Part shown: one piece after another, positions 9,036 through 17,568 of the stretch
Numbering within the stretch: position 1 is the stretch's first letter
Layout: every line of letters starts with the position of its first letter
From: Microgenomates group bacterium
GTDB taxonomy: Bacteria > Patescibacteriota > Microgenomatia > UBA1406 > GWC2-37-13
Direction: 5' to 3'
Assembly (NCBI GenBank): GCA_029906985.1
Contig: JARYMT010000001.1
Coordinates: 131,223-195,222, forward strand
DNA: 64,000 nt
Made by a program: the position numbers and the translations under genes
The notes under the pieces: generated by a model
The model's input: only the letters and a program-made list of their open reading frames with translations
Databases searched by the model: none
Told to the model about the DNA's origin: nothing

Positions 9036-9836
9036 ATGAAAAAAAATTATCAGGTAGGGCAAACCCTTTTGATTGTAATTTTACTTTTAGCTTCGGCAAT
9101 TACGATTGTCCTTTCTATCTCTTTTACCACCACTCTTGAGACACAAACCACCAAGCTTGAGGAAGAATCACAGCGAGCTCTGGCGGCTGCCGAAGCTGGA
9201 ATCGAGGCGGCCTTAAAGCAAGGCGGCCGGATCGAAATCGCTGATCTGGCTGGTTTGGGAAATGAGGGATTTACCGGCAGCGCCGAATTTAGCGAAGATT
9301 ATCATAAAAATTATTTCGTTACCCCTCTTTTACAAAAAGACGAGCAATATACTTTTTATCTTGATAAATATACCGCAGGCAATTCGCCACCTTTTGAAAA
9401 CAGTTCATATAACGGCAATTTAACCATTTATTACGGCAGCCCAACCGGCTGTAATGAGATGGCGATAGAAATTACCATTGTTTATTACGATGGCGGCTAT
9501 AAAATAAAAAGATATATTGCCGATACCGGAAACAAACTTGGCAGCACCACCGATAATATCGGCAATACAAATGGCAAGACCCTTGATGACGAAATTTTTA
9601 ATTGCCGGACCTCATCGCTTACTTTTTCTTCGACATCTTTTCCCAACAGCAAGATTTTAATTATCCGTTCCCTTTTTGATGAATCAAAAATCGGTTTTGA
9701 GGGAACCAACACTCTTAAACCCCAGGGAAAATTTATTGTTTCTCAGGCAACTACCCCGGGCGGCGTGACCAAAACAGTTGAGCTTTTTCAATCATATCCT
9801 CAAATCCCCTCGGAATTTTTTGTCACCCGCTTCTAA
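9036..9836 (+). CDS. PilX-like type IV pilus minor protein
   Basis: The 266-residue protein begins MKKNYQVGQTLLIVILLLAS and continues AITIVLSISFTTTLETQ. A short positive stretch, then a Gly-Gln-Thr junction and a long hydrophobic helix, then an amphipathic continuation rich in Glu, with AAAEAGIEAAL at about residues 49-59. This is the N-terminal layout of PilX-type and other minor pilins, whose helix packs into the pilus. The AAEAGIE motif is a hallmark of PilX N-terminal domains. The remainder is a beta-rich head with a few cysteines. It sits 5 nt after the giant surface-protein gene. No pilin peptidase or PilB/PilC is in view, so whether a full pilus is made cannot be told here. Confidence 0.65.
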   Translation: MKKNYQVGQTLLIVILLLASAITIVLSISFTTTLETQTTKLEEESQRALAAAEAGIEAALKQGGRIEIADLAGLGNEGFTGSAEFSEDYHKNYFVTPLLQKDEQYTFYLDKYTAGNSPPFENSSYNGNLTIYYGSPTGCNEMAIEITIVYYDGGYKIKRYIADTGNKLGSTTDNIGNTNGKTLDDEIFNCRTSSLTFSSTSFPNSKILIIRSLFDESKIGFEGTNTLKPQGKFIVSQATTPGGVTKTVELFQSYPQIPSEFFVTRF

Positions 9837-9837
9837 A

Positions 9838-9868
9838 AACACACCTACGAGGTGTGTTATAATATAAT
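9838..9868 (+). promoter_or_regulatory. 21-bp palindrome abutting a -10 box, upstream of the STAND ATPase
   Basis: ACACACCTACGAGGTGTGT (9839-9857, plus one further A/T pair) is followed at once by TATAAT (9858-9863, with a second TATAAT at 9863-9868). The ATG is at 9871. The palindrome occupies the spacer where polymerase sits, so it reads as an operator; alternatively it is a hairpin ending the PilX-like mRNA. The same palindrome recurs at 53342-53360. Confidence 0.5.
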
Positions 9869-9870
9869 CA

Positions 9871-11793
9871 ATGATTGGCCAAAAAAATATAGTTGTTGGC
9901 TTTTCTGCTCCTTCCGAAACCACTTGTTTTGTTGGTCGAGAAAAGTTTATTGAGGCGATTCGGCAACTTCTTTTGCAAAAAAAGCCGGTGGCTATCGCCG
10001 GTCCCGCTGGAGTTGGTAAAACCGCCCTAGCTATTAGGCTTGCCCACCTTCTTTATGAAGATTTTCCCTATGGAATATTGTGGTACCGGCTTGACACAAA
10101 AGGTTTTGTCGGCGTTTTAGAAGACGTTGCTAAAAAATTCGGTTACAATATTAATCGCCTAAAAACCGTCAAAGACAAAGTGGCGGTTGTCAAAAAAGCC
10201 CTTTCCTCGGGAAATATTTTGGTCATTTTAGACAATGTTACCAATCCCAACGATTTGGCTCCTTTGTTTGAGGAAGAAATTAATTTTCCTTTGTTGATTA
10301 CCAGTCGCTCCCTTAATGTTCCTAAAAATTTCAATTTTTTTCTTTTGCCGGTTTTTACCAGAGATGAGGCAATTTCTTTTGCGGTAAAAATTTTGAGTTT
10401 AGATTTTGTTTCCAAAAATCTGGCGAAAATTAACCTGGCCTGTCAAACCTTAGGCTATCTTCCCCTGGCTGTCAGCGTTTTTTTAAGACAGGTTTTTCTT
10501 TCCCCTTGGCGATTTAATTTTTTTATCAAAGAATTGTTAAAAAACCCTCCTCAACTTACTCAGTTGGTTTATGATGAAAAAAATCTTTACGCCTCTCTTT
10601 CTTTGTCTTTTAATGAATTAACTGATCAGCAAAAAGCTTTTTTTTCTTCCTTGGGGGTTTTTGAGGGAGCTGATTTCTCCAAAGAAGCAGCCGCCGAAAT
10701 CAATAGTCTTAGTTTGGAAAAAACCAGCGAACTGCTTGAGGAGTTAAAGGGGCTTTCTTTGGTAGAGGGTTCGGCTGGTGGCCGTTTTCGGCTTCATCCT
10801 TTGGTCCGGGTTTTTGCCCGCCAGAAAATGGAAAACGATTATTTTTATCACCGGTTATTTAAATATTATTTAAATTTTCTCGAAAAAGGCGGTGTCGCCA
10901 ATTTGCAATTTTACCCAAAAATTGATCAAGAACAAGAAAATCTTATTGGCCTTTTTAAACAATTATTGTCAAGGGGCAATTATCAGGCGGCCCTCAAAAT
11001 TTGGTCTTATATCGGAGTTTTTCTTTGGGATACCGGCTATTGGCGGCTAATGAGCGAGCTTGGTCCTCAGGTATATAAAGCGGCGGAAAAAATTAATGAT
11101 TTTTATAATCAGGCGGCGATTGCCATCAAAGAGCTAGCCTGGCTTTTTTTTTGGCAGGGCGATCTCAACCGGGCGGAGAAATATGCTCAAGTCGGTTTAG
11201 ATTTGGCAAGAAAACTTAAAAATGAATTTTTGATTAATTTTGCCGAACAACGGCTGGCAAAGGTATATCAAGCCAAAGGAAAATTAAAACTCTCCTTGAA
11301 GTTTTTAGAAAAAAATCTTCAATATTTTGAAAAAAGTAACCAGTGGGAAAGAGCCGGCGACACAATGACTTATCTTGGCGAAACCTTATGGTTATTAAAA
11401 CAACATCAAGAAGCAGAAAATTATTTTTTTCGCGCTCTTTCTTTGGTAAAAAAAATCAAAGATGTTCGTCAGGAATGTATTATTTATAACCGTCTGGGTG
11501 GTTTGTATTTGGTCAAAAAAGACTATCCGCGGGCCAAAAAATATTTTATTTTAAGTATTAAACTAGAAAATAAAATTGGTCGCCGGGTTGGCGGCATTGC
11601 TTGGAATAATATTGGTTTGGGGCTTATTAAAGAAGAGCTGGGTGACTTTGAGGAGGCAAAAAAAATTTATAAAATTGCCAGGGAGGATATCGCTTATTTA
11701 GGAATTGGTAAAATTGATCGAACAAATTTTTTTGTCAATGCCGTTAAAAGCCGTCTGCTTAAAAGCCAATTTTTTAGGTTTCCCCGCCATTAA
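9871..11793 (+). CDS. STAND (NB-ARC-like) ATPase with C-terminal TPR repeats
   Basis: 640 residues. The nucleotide-binding core begins almost at the N-terminus: CFVGREKF (about 19-26), Walker A GPAGVGKT (44-51), Walker B ILVILDNV (116-123), LLITSRS (141-147, sensor-like), and LGYLPLAV (194-201), which corresponds to the GLPLA motif of NB-ARC proteins. A winged-helix-like region follows (to about 320), then tetratricopeptide-like helical repeats (about 400-620; e.g. AIKELAWLFFWQGDLNRAEK, YLGETLWLLKQHQEAENYF). STAND ATPases are signal-activated switches that oligomerise on ligand binding to the repeat arm. No effector domain is visible at either end, which is unusual. It has its own, nearly leaderless promoter with a palindrome. 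Roles in regulation or phage sensing are both possible. Confidence 0.75.
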   Translation: MIGQKNIVVGFSAPSETTCFVGREKFIEAIRQLLLQKKPVAIAGPAGVGKTALAIRLAHLLYEDFPYGILWYRLDTKGFVGVLEDVAKKFGYNINRLKTVKDKVAVVKKALSSGNILVILDNVTNPNDLAPLFEEEINFPLLITSRSLNVPKNFNFFLLPVFTRDEAISFAVKILSLDFVSKNLAKINLACQTLGYLPLAVSVFLRQVFLSPWRFNFFIKELLKNPPQLTQLVYDEKNLYASLSLSFNELTDQQKAFFSSLGVFEGADFSKEAAAEINSLSLEKTSELLEELKGLSLVEGSAGGRFRLHPLVRVFARQKMENDYFYHRLFKYYLNFLEKGGVANLQFYPKIDQEQENLIGLFKQLLSRGNYQAALKIWSYIGVFLWDTGYWRLMSELGPQVYKAAEKINDFYNQAAIAIKELAWLFFWQGDLNRAEKYAQVGLDLARKLKNEFLINFAEQRLAKVYQAKGKLKLSLKFLEKNLQYFEKSNQWERAGDTMTYLGETLWLLKQHQEAENYFFRALSLVKKIKDVRQECIIYNRLGGLYLVKKDYPRAKKYFILSIKLENKIGRRVGGIAWNNIGLGLIKEELGDFEEAKKIYKIAREDIAYLGIGKIDRTNFFVNAVKSRLLKSQFFRFPRH

Positions 11794-11833
11794 AAATTTT
11801 TTAAACCGCTTGGCCCTTAGCCTTTCATGTTGC

Positions 11834-12697
11834 TTAATACTTCTCAAAATAGATATTGGTTTCTTTTATTCCTTTTTCCAATAAAAAATTTCTTAATGAA
11901 TCAACTATTTCTCGACCACCACAAAGGTAAAAATCCGTTTTGGTAAAAACCGATCTGTCTCTTTTTTGATTTAAAAAAAGCTTCTCTATTTCTTTGTTAA
12001 TATGACCAAAGGAAAAATATTTTTGTTCTGTTGAAGAAATTTGTTTTAGGCTGTATTCGCGAGACAAACAAATTTTAAACTGAAAATTAACTGGTTTTTC
12101 TGACGGCTTTTTAAATTCTTCATATAAATAAATGTCTTGGTAGTAGCGCAGGCCCCAAAAAAGTTTAACATCAATCGAATCTTGTTTGTCTAATTTTTGA
12201 AAATCGTTTTTTATTATTCCATTTTGTCGATCATCTAAATTGTCGCTTTTCGTCTCTTTTGGGGCAGAATTAAAATCGCTCAATAAAGAAAAATCAGAAA
12301 TTTTATATAGGGAAAAAATCATGCTTCTTACCGGAGCAATTCCACAACCGGTTGCCAAAAAAATTTTATTTTTTAAATTAGGGCGAAGAGTAAAAACGCC
12401 AGCCGGCCCATAAAAAATTACTTTATCGCCCGATTTAAGGGAAGATAAATAACTGGTCGCTCTTCCTTGGGGGATAATTTGAACAATTAAATCAAAGCGA
12501 TTTTTTTGTTGGTTTGATGAAGCAATCGAATAAGGTCTTTTAATTGGCTCGTCGCCACTTTGAGGGACTTCAAGAAGAAGATATTGTCCGGGAGAAAAAC
12601 TAAATTCCGGCGGATCAACTAAATCAAAATTAAATAAATAGACGCTATCTGATAATTGAGTTTTGTTTTTAAGGAGGGTTTTATAAAGATTAAGCAT
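11834..12697 (-). CDS. FAD/NAD(P)H oxidoreductase (ferredoxin-reductase fold)
   Basis: 287 residues with the two domains of ferredoxin-NADP+ reductase-type flavoenzymes: a beta-barrel with the FAD-binding RPYSIASS motif (about 54-61), GPAGVFTL, and a Rossmann domain starting ATGCGIAPVRSMIFSL (about 116-131), with a C-terminal DFYLCGG motif (about 258-264) near the nicotinamide. Between them sits a hydrophilic insert (about 140-170, rich in Asp, Lys and Asn) not usual for the family. It probably passes electrons from NAD(P)H to a ferredoxin, flavodoxin or other acceptor; no partner is adjacent. It ends the minus-strand pair with the VirD4-like gene 60 nt upstream. Confidence 0.75.
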   Translation of the reverse strand: MLNLYKTLLKNKTQLSDSVYLFNFDLVDPPEFSFSPGQYLLLEVPQSGDEPIKRPYSIASSNQQKNRFDLIVQIIPQGRATSYLSSLKSGDKVIFYGPAGVFTLRPNLKNKIFLATGCGIAPVRSMIFSLYKISDFSLLSDFNSAPKETKSDNLDDRQNGIIKNDFQKLDKQDSIDVKLFWGLRYYQDIYLYEEFKKPSEKPVNFQFKICLSREYSLKQISSTEQKYFSFGHINKEIEKLFLNQKRDRSVFTKTDFYLCGGREIVDSLRNFLLEKGIKETNIYFEKY

Positions 12698-12757
12698 TAT
12701 TAATTAAATATAAAAATAAATTTAAATATCTAAATATCAATTTTATTCTTCTTTTTT

Positions 12758-15109
12758 TTATAGTCTTGCTCTTTGGGCAATTTCTGCCTCGACCAATTCT
12801 TTTGGCCGACCATATTTGAGTCGGGAAAGCTGAATAATCGCCTGAGAAATTTTTACATTGGCCTGGGCAGAAATTTTTTTCATATCTTTGGTCAAATCAA
12901 CAGAAAAAGGCGGCACCGGCTCATTATCGACAATTGTTTTCATATAGGCATGAAATCTTTCAATATTAATCAGGTCTGATTCGGAAAAGACCGGCTGATA
13001 TTCTCTCTGTAAATAGGCGGCGTCGGTAACACCGACCCGGAAAGAAATTAGGGTGCCGACATTGCCAAATACGGCATTTTTTACTTCTTCTTCCATTTGA
13101 CCGATAAACTGGTTGGCAACGGTTAAATTTAAATGGTATTTTCTTGCTTCAGAAAGAATAGTGGCAAAATCCGGTGTGGCAAAGTTTTGAAACTCATCGA
13201 CATAAAGAAAAAAATCTTTCCTTTGGGGTTCGGGAATTTCTTGCCGGCTCATCGCCGCCACCAAAATCTTTGGAATTAAAACCAAACCCAAAAAACTGGA
13301 GTTTTCTTCGCCTAGTTTCCCTTTGGAAAGATTAATCAGTAAAATTTTACCCTCGTCCATGCATTTTCTAAAATCAAATGCCGACTGAGATTGGCCGATA
13401 ATATTTCTCATGGTTTTATTGGTGACAAAACGGCCGAATTTAGAAACAATATAATCTAAGACTTCAGATTTGTGAAAATCCGATGTCTGGGCGATTTGAT
13501 CAGTCCAATAACGTCGGACAATCGGATCCTGAACTTTAGGTAAAATTTCTTGGACAAATTTTGGATCCTGAAGACAACGCATCACCTCAACAAAAGTCGC
13601 CCCGGGTTCATACATCACCGTCAACATCGCGTTTCTTACCGCATGCTCAAATCTTGGACCAATAATTCCTGTTCTTTGCGGATCATAAAGTTTATACATT
13701 AAGTTAATTATTGAGGTGGTAATAAAATGCTTTTGTTCTTCGGTTTTTGCTTCAAGCAGGTTTAGCCCCATTGGTCTTTCGGTGTCTGAAGGGTCAAAAT
13801 AAATTACCTCTTCGGCTCTATTGGGTGGAATATGTTTAATAATTTCATCAATTAAGTCGCCGTGGGGGTCGATTACACAAACCCCCCGACCAGCTTTTAT
13901 ATCTTGAATCGCCATGTCTTGAAGAAGAACTGATTTTCCCACGCCGGTTTTTCCAATAATATAAATATGGCGCCTCCTGTCCTCAAAACCAATCGCTACT
14001 GACCGGCGGACCCCTCGATAATAACCATAGCCGATAAAGGTTCCTTGAGTCAAAACTTCCGCAGGAACCGGTGCGGTTTTTGCTTTTAACCATTGGATGT
14101 GGGGCGTTTCGACGGTTTTGTTGGGAAAATGAAACATTGTCGCTAGTTCATCAGAAGAAAAAATAGAAATGGATTTAAAAAAAGGTAATTCTAATACAGG
14201 AAAAAATTTGTAAATAAAATTAATCATAAATCCGGCTTTAAACAATTCTTTTGTTCCTTTTAAAGAATTTAAATCCGAATTAAGTTGGGAAAAAGCGGTT
14301 TTAAGATTTCTTAAGTGCGTTTCTGCCATTTCTTTGGTTTTTGCAGAAACAACTAGCCTAATTGTCGTCTCAAACCCCGACCGAGAACATTTGTCATCAA
14401 TTTTCTCTAAAACCTTCGGGTCGGTTTTAAAGGTGGCTTTTTCGGGGTTGGCTTCAGTTTTTTTCACCGAAGAGATGTATGATTTTCCTTGTTTTTTCCA
14501 AGTTGTCTTGGCGGGCCGAATCAAAATTTGGACCATTGCCCCCTCGCCTTCTGCCATTTTTGATAGGGCAGACGTAATCGCTGATAAAGAATCGGTTGCC
14601 ATCTCCCGATATGTTTTTAAAGGCATATAAGGATAATCTTTTGTTCTTAGGCCAGCAAAGGCCACTTTTCCTTCTTCGGAAAAAATATTCGGCTCATCCA
14701 CCCTTTTAATATCGGCCGAAGGATAAAAACCATAGATAGTCTTTTCAACCAAATCGATAATTTTTGCCGGCGCCGAAACATAAAATCTTATCTCAGCTTC
14801 TTTGCCAACAATTTCAAAAGCAAGTACGTCGTCTAAATCTAAAAAAGATAGCCAACCAGATTTTTTTAGGGAAGCAAAAGCAGCAAACATTTGTTCGGCA
14901 GCATCAATTTTAATTTCGTTGTCTTTGGGCACCCTTACCTCCAAAGTCAGCATTTCTAAAGAAATTTGTTCTCTTTTTTTTAAGCGAAAATAGATTATTA
15001 TTAAATAAATAAGAATCAGGGTAAAAAACCCGGCGGCAAAGGCAGCCACCAAGGCTAAACCAAAAGTAATTAACCGGTCGGCAACCGAAGATAAATAAAT
15101 AGATTCCAT
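12758..15109 (-). CDS. VirD4/TraG-like type IV secretion coupling ATPase
   Basis: 783 residues. One N-terminal membrane helix (about 12-36), a long middle domain, then a HerA/VirD4-class motor: Walker A GKTGVGKSVL (about 388-397), CVIDPHGDLIDEII (about 412-425), Walker B FFLYVDEFQNFATPDF (about 626-641), then a C-terminal arginine-finger region. Coupling proteins hand DNA or protein substrates to the secretion channel at the inner membrane. In this window the other machine parts (VirB4, PrgI, VirB6, VirB2-like) lie in separate places and no relaxase is seen. It shares a divergent ~64-nt promoter region with the gene at 15174. The family is certain; its substrate is not. Confidence 0.85.
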   Translation of the reverse strand: MESIYLSSVADRLITFGLALVAAFAAGFFTLILIYLIIIYFRLKKREQISLEMLTLEVRVPKDNEIKIDAAEQMFAAFASLKKSGWLSFLDLDDVLAFEIVGKEAEIRFYVSAPAKIIDLVEKTIYGFYPSADIKRVDEPNIFSEEGKVAFAGLRTKDYPYMPLKTYREMATDSLSAITSALSKMAEGEGAMVQILIRPAKTTWKKQGKSYISSVKKTEANPEKATFKTDPKVLEKIDDKCSRSGFETTIRLVVSAKTKEMAETHLRNLKTAFSQLNSDLNSLKGTKELFKAGFMINFIYKFFPVLELPFFKSISIFSSDELATMFHFPNKTVETPHIQWLKAKTAPVPAEVLTQGTFIGYGYYRGVRRSVAIGFEDRRRHIYIIGKTGVGKSVLLQDMAIQDIKAGRGVCVIDPHGDLIDEIIKHIPPNRAEEVIYFDPSDTERPMGLNLLEAKTEEQKHFITTSIINLMYKLYDPQRTGIIGPRFEHAVRNAMLTVMYEPGATFVEVMRCLQDPKFVQEILPKVQDPIVRRYWTDQIAQTSDFHKSEVLDYIVSKFGRFVTNKTMRNIIGQSQSAFDFRKCMDEGKILLINLSKGKLGEENSSFLGLVLIPKILVAAMSRQEIPEPQRKDFFLYVDEFQNFATPDFATILSEARKYHLNLTVANQFIGQMEEEVKNAVFGNVGTLISFRVGVTDAAYLQREYQPVFSESDLINIERFHAYMKTIVDNEPVPPFSVDLTKDMKKISAQANVKISQAIIQLSRLKYGRPKELVEAEIAQRARL

Positions 15110-15173
15110 AAAAAAATTATATAATAGAATTGTTAAACCTTAAATGATAAAAAATTTTTTTATTTAAATAAAG

Positions 15174-15602
15174 ATGACCAAGAAAAAAAAACAAAAAAAG
15201 TCTTATTTGTCTTTTGTGTTTGTTTTAGTATTGGCTTTTTTTGTTTTTTTTAATGTTTATTTTTCCCAAAAAATACCATCCGTTTATCTTCAACTAATTG
15301 ACGAAAAAAAACCGGCGGTGGTGGTTTTTTTAAAATCGATTACCTCTCTTCCTATTTTTGATCAAGAGTTTTTAAAATACCGAAATTTGTTTGGTCAAAA
15401 ACTAGAAGAGGAGGTTTTTTCCGAAAAAAAAAGCCGTCAACAATTGATAAAAAAACTTGAACAAATATTGGAAAAAAATCCTAACGCACGCGATGTCTTT
15501 TCTAGTTTGTCTTTTCTTTACCAACTAGAAGATAATCAAACCAAAGCCGATCAATATTGGCAACAGGCAAAAAATATTGATCCATTATTAACACCAAAAT
15601 AA
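15174..15602 (+). CDS. Membrane-anchored TPR-like small protein
   Basis: 142 residues: a lysine-rich start (MTKKKKQKKS), one membrane helix (about 12-29), a stretch outside the membrane, then helices whose last ~45 residues (KKLEQILEKNPNARDVFSSL followed by SFLYQLEDNQTKADQYWQQA) fit one to two tetratricopeptide repeats. Probably a protein-protein interaction module; no enzyme motif. It is divergent from the VirD4-like gene and 22 nt upstream of the acylphosphatase gene. Function unknown. Confidence 0.5.
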   Translation: MTKKKKQKKSYLSFVFVLVLAFFVFFNVYFSQKIPSVYLQLIDEKKPAVVVFLKSITSLPIFDQEFLKYRNLFGQKLEEEVFSEKKSRQQLIKKLEQILEKNPNARDVFSSLSFLYQLEDNQTKADQYWQQAKNIDPLLTPK

Positions 15603-15624
15603 AAAGGGGTGTTATTATTTAACT

Positions 15625-15924
15625 ATGTTAAAACAGGTTCATATTTATATTAAAGGCGATGTTATTGGTGTTGGCTTTCGGGCCTGGACAAAAATTCAGG
15701 CAAAAATTCTTGGGGTTAATGGGTGGGTAAAAAACAATTACGATCGACCTGATGTTTTTGGTGGGGCCGGCGGGGTTGAAGCAGTAATTCAGGGAGAAGA
15801 AGAAAAAATTAACCAAATGATAAATCTTTTAAAAAAAGGGCCACCGGTTGCCCGGGTCGATGATATTGACGTCTTCTGGCAGGAACCAAAAGAAATTTTT
15901 GAGGGGTTTGAGATAAAAAAATAG
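15625..15924 (+). CDS. acyP: Acylphosphatase
   Basis: 99 residues matching acylphosphatase from end to end. The phosphate-binding loop is GDVIGVGFRAWTKIQA (about 12-27), with the catalytic Arg in GVGFR, and NGWVKNNYDRPDVF follows with the catalytic Asn (NGWVKN). The enzyme hydrolyses carboxyl-phosphate bonds such as acetyl phosphate and 1,3-bisphosphoglycerate. The loop after NGWVKN (YDRPDVFGGAGG) is slightly longer than in common members, where the sequence runs GTVE. A TATTAT box ends 6 nt before the ATG, so it probably has its own, leaderless start as well as read-through from the gene before. Confidence 0.9.
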   Translation: MLKQVHIYIKGDVIGVGFRAWTKIQAKILGVNGWVKNNYDRPDVFGGAGGVEAVIQGEEEKINQMINLLKKGPPVARVDDIDVFWQEPKEIFEGFEIKK

Positions 15925-15998
15925 GTGGTTTAGTGAAGAAAATAATAGTTTTATAAAATCAATAAAAAAAGCATTTTAATCATGAATTGTTTTACAAC

Positions 15999-16661
15999 TT
16001 ACATAGTAAATCTATTGGAAGCCGTTTGAGGTGGTTTCTCCGAACCAAACCGAATGTTTCCATCCGGGGTTTTTTTAGCATTAATTTTTCTTTCTGTTCT
16101 CTCCGTTTTCCAACTAAAATCACTGGGTCTTATCATTTGTTCGCGAAATACAGTAAGATTTACGTCTACTACCTTTTTATCGAAGGGGTTTGGGCCAATC
16201 TCAAAGGAAGTTAAACCAGTTGTTGTGGTCGTATTGCCGAAATCGCTCCGGTTAAAAATAATTTGATTTGCTTTTATGCTATTTGGGGATATATCAATTT
16301 GACCCGCCGGATAAAATCCGCCACCCAACATCAATTCTCTCTGAATAAGTATATTACCCTTACCATTATTGTCAATAATATATCTCGCGTCACCAATATT
16401 AATTAATCTAGGCATCTCCCGCCCACCCAAAAACAAATTTTTATTTGTTAAAACAGTTAATAATTTATCCAGCTCATCTAGACAATCAGGAAGAGTTGGC
16501 CCTCCGCGGGTTTCTAATTCTCCTCTTTTTTTTAATAAAGACCCAATTGTTTCTTGTCCAATTTTAAGAGCTTCTCTAAAAGGGTTTTGGGGGGCGACTT
16601 CTTTGTCGCCTGTGGCTATTTCGTTTAAACTTTGAGGATCTTCTGGTAGTTGGTCGGTCAT
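15999..16661 (-). CDS. Hypothetical protein
   Basis: 220 residues, no signal peptide, no membrane helix. The N-terminal third is acidic and helical, with a possible coiled region around KRGELETRGGPTLPDCLDEL (about 45-64). The rest looks beta-rich, with a short run of five threonines (GNTTTTTGLTSFE, about 142-154). I recognise no family. It is a single gene between acyP and tRNA-Ala. The ORF is long for this A+T-rich sequence and has a normal codon pattern, so I keep it as real. Confidence 0.45.
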   Translation of the reverse strand: MTDQLPEDPQSLNEIATGDKEVAPQNPFREALKIGQETIGSLLKKRGELETRGGPTLPDCLDELDKLLTVLTNKNLFLGGREMPRLINIGDARYIIDNNGKGNILIQRELMLGGGFYPAGQIDISPNSIKANQIIFNRSDFGNTTTTTGLTSFEIGPNPFDKKVVDVNLTVFREQMIRPSDFSWKTERTERKINAKKTPDGNIRFGSEKPPQTASNRFTM

Positions 16662-16795
16662 ATTTGTTTAATAAATTTTTTAAAATTTATGATTTAAATT
16701 TATAAGGTAAAAATTATAATATTATTATTATAATATATTAAAAAATAAAATATAAAAAGTCAACCATACCATCATTTTTAGAAAGAAGTCTTTTG

Positions 16796-16868
16796 TGGAC
16801 CCGACCGGATTTGAACCGGTGATCTCCTGACTGCCAGCCAGGCATTCTAGCCGCTGAACTACGGGCCC
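16796..16868 (-). tRNA. tRNA-Ala (GGC)
   Basis: The minus strand folds as a cloverleaf: acceptor GGGCCCG/CGGGTCC, D-arm GTTC...GAAT, anticodon stem CCTGG/TCAGG with loop CTGGCAG (anticodon GGC), T-arm ACCGG-TTCAAAT-CCGGT. The acceptor contains the G3-U70 wobble pair, the identity element for alanine, which confirms the call. The 3' CCA is not encoded. Confidence 0.95.
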
Positions 16869-16896
16869 AGGATAATATTATTATAACAATTATACC

Positions 16897-17568
16897 ATGA
16901 TCTTTAAAGATCGAATTGACGCTGGAGAAAAATTAGCCCAACTGCTTAAAACTAACTCTTACATTAAACGACGTCTTAAGAGGGGAGTAGTCGTTTCTCT
17001 TTTGAGGGGAGGGGCAATTGTTGGTGATATTATTACTCGACAATTAAAAATTCCCCATCTGTTTTTGCCAACAATTAAAATTTCTTCGCCAGAAAATCCT
17101 GAATTGGCTATTGGCGCCCTTTGCTTTAATAAAATTTATTGGGAAAAAAAATTTCCTTCTTATTTTGATTTTTATCCATCAAAAAACATTATTAATCACC
17201 AATTAAAAATCGCCAAAGAAAAATTTTCTTTATATTTAAAAAAATTTAAATTAGAAGAATCGGTTTTTAATCAAATTGTCGGCCAAAATATTATTTTGGT
17301 TGACGATGGAATCGCCACTGGCGCTACTGTTAAAGCCGCTTTTTTATTTTTAAAAACAAAAAAACCATCATCTATTGTGTTGGCGTCGCCGGTGGCGCCA
17401 GTTGATTTTGATAATCCTGGTTTTGATAAGGTTTTTGTTTTTCACTATGATCAAAATTTAGCGGCTGTTTCTCAGTTTTATGAAAGTTTTTTGCCGGTTG
17501 AGGATCAGGAAATTTATTCGATTATCGATCGCTCTTCGTCCGAAGCAATCACCCGAAAGCCCACATGA
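16897..17568 (+). CDS. Phosphoribosyltransferase-fold protein
   Basis: 223 residues. The PRPP-binding signature is clear: IILVDDGIATGATVKAAF (about 131-148). An N-terminal RRLKRGVVVSLLRGGAIVGD segment (about 26-45) carries the 'RGG' pyrophosphate loop typical of the stand-alone phosphoribosyltransferase family, often annotated 'phosphoribosyltransferase family protein' (COG1926-like). Possible roles are nucleobase salvage or phosphoribosyl chemistry; the base specificity cannot be read. The 3' end overlaps the convergent virB4 gene by 55 nt. There is a TATAAC box just upstream and no Shine-Dalgarno sequence. Confidence 0.75.
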   Translation: MIFKDRIDAGEKLAQLLKTNSYIKRRLKRGVVVSLLRGGAIVGDIITRQLKIPHLFLPTIKISSPENPELAIGALCFNKIYWEKKFPSYFDFYPSKNIINHQLKIAKEKFSLYLKKFKLEESVFNQIVGQNIILVDDGIATGATVKAAFLFLKTKKPSSIVLASPVAPVDFDNPGFDKVFVFHYDQNLAAVSQFYESFLPVEDQEIYSIIDRSSSEAITRKPT

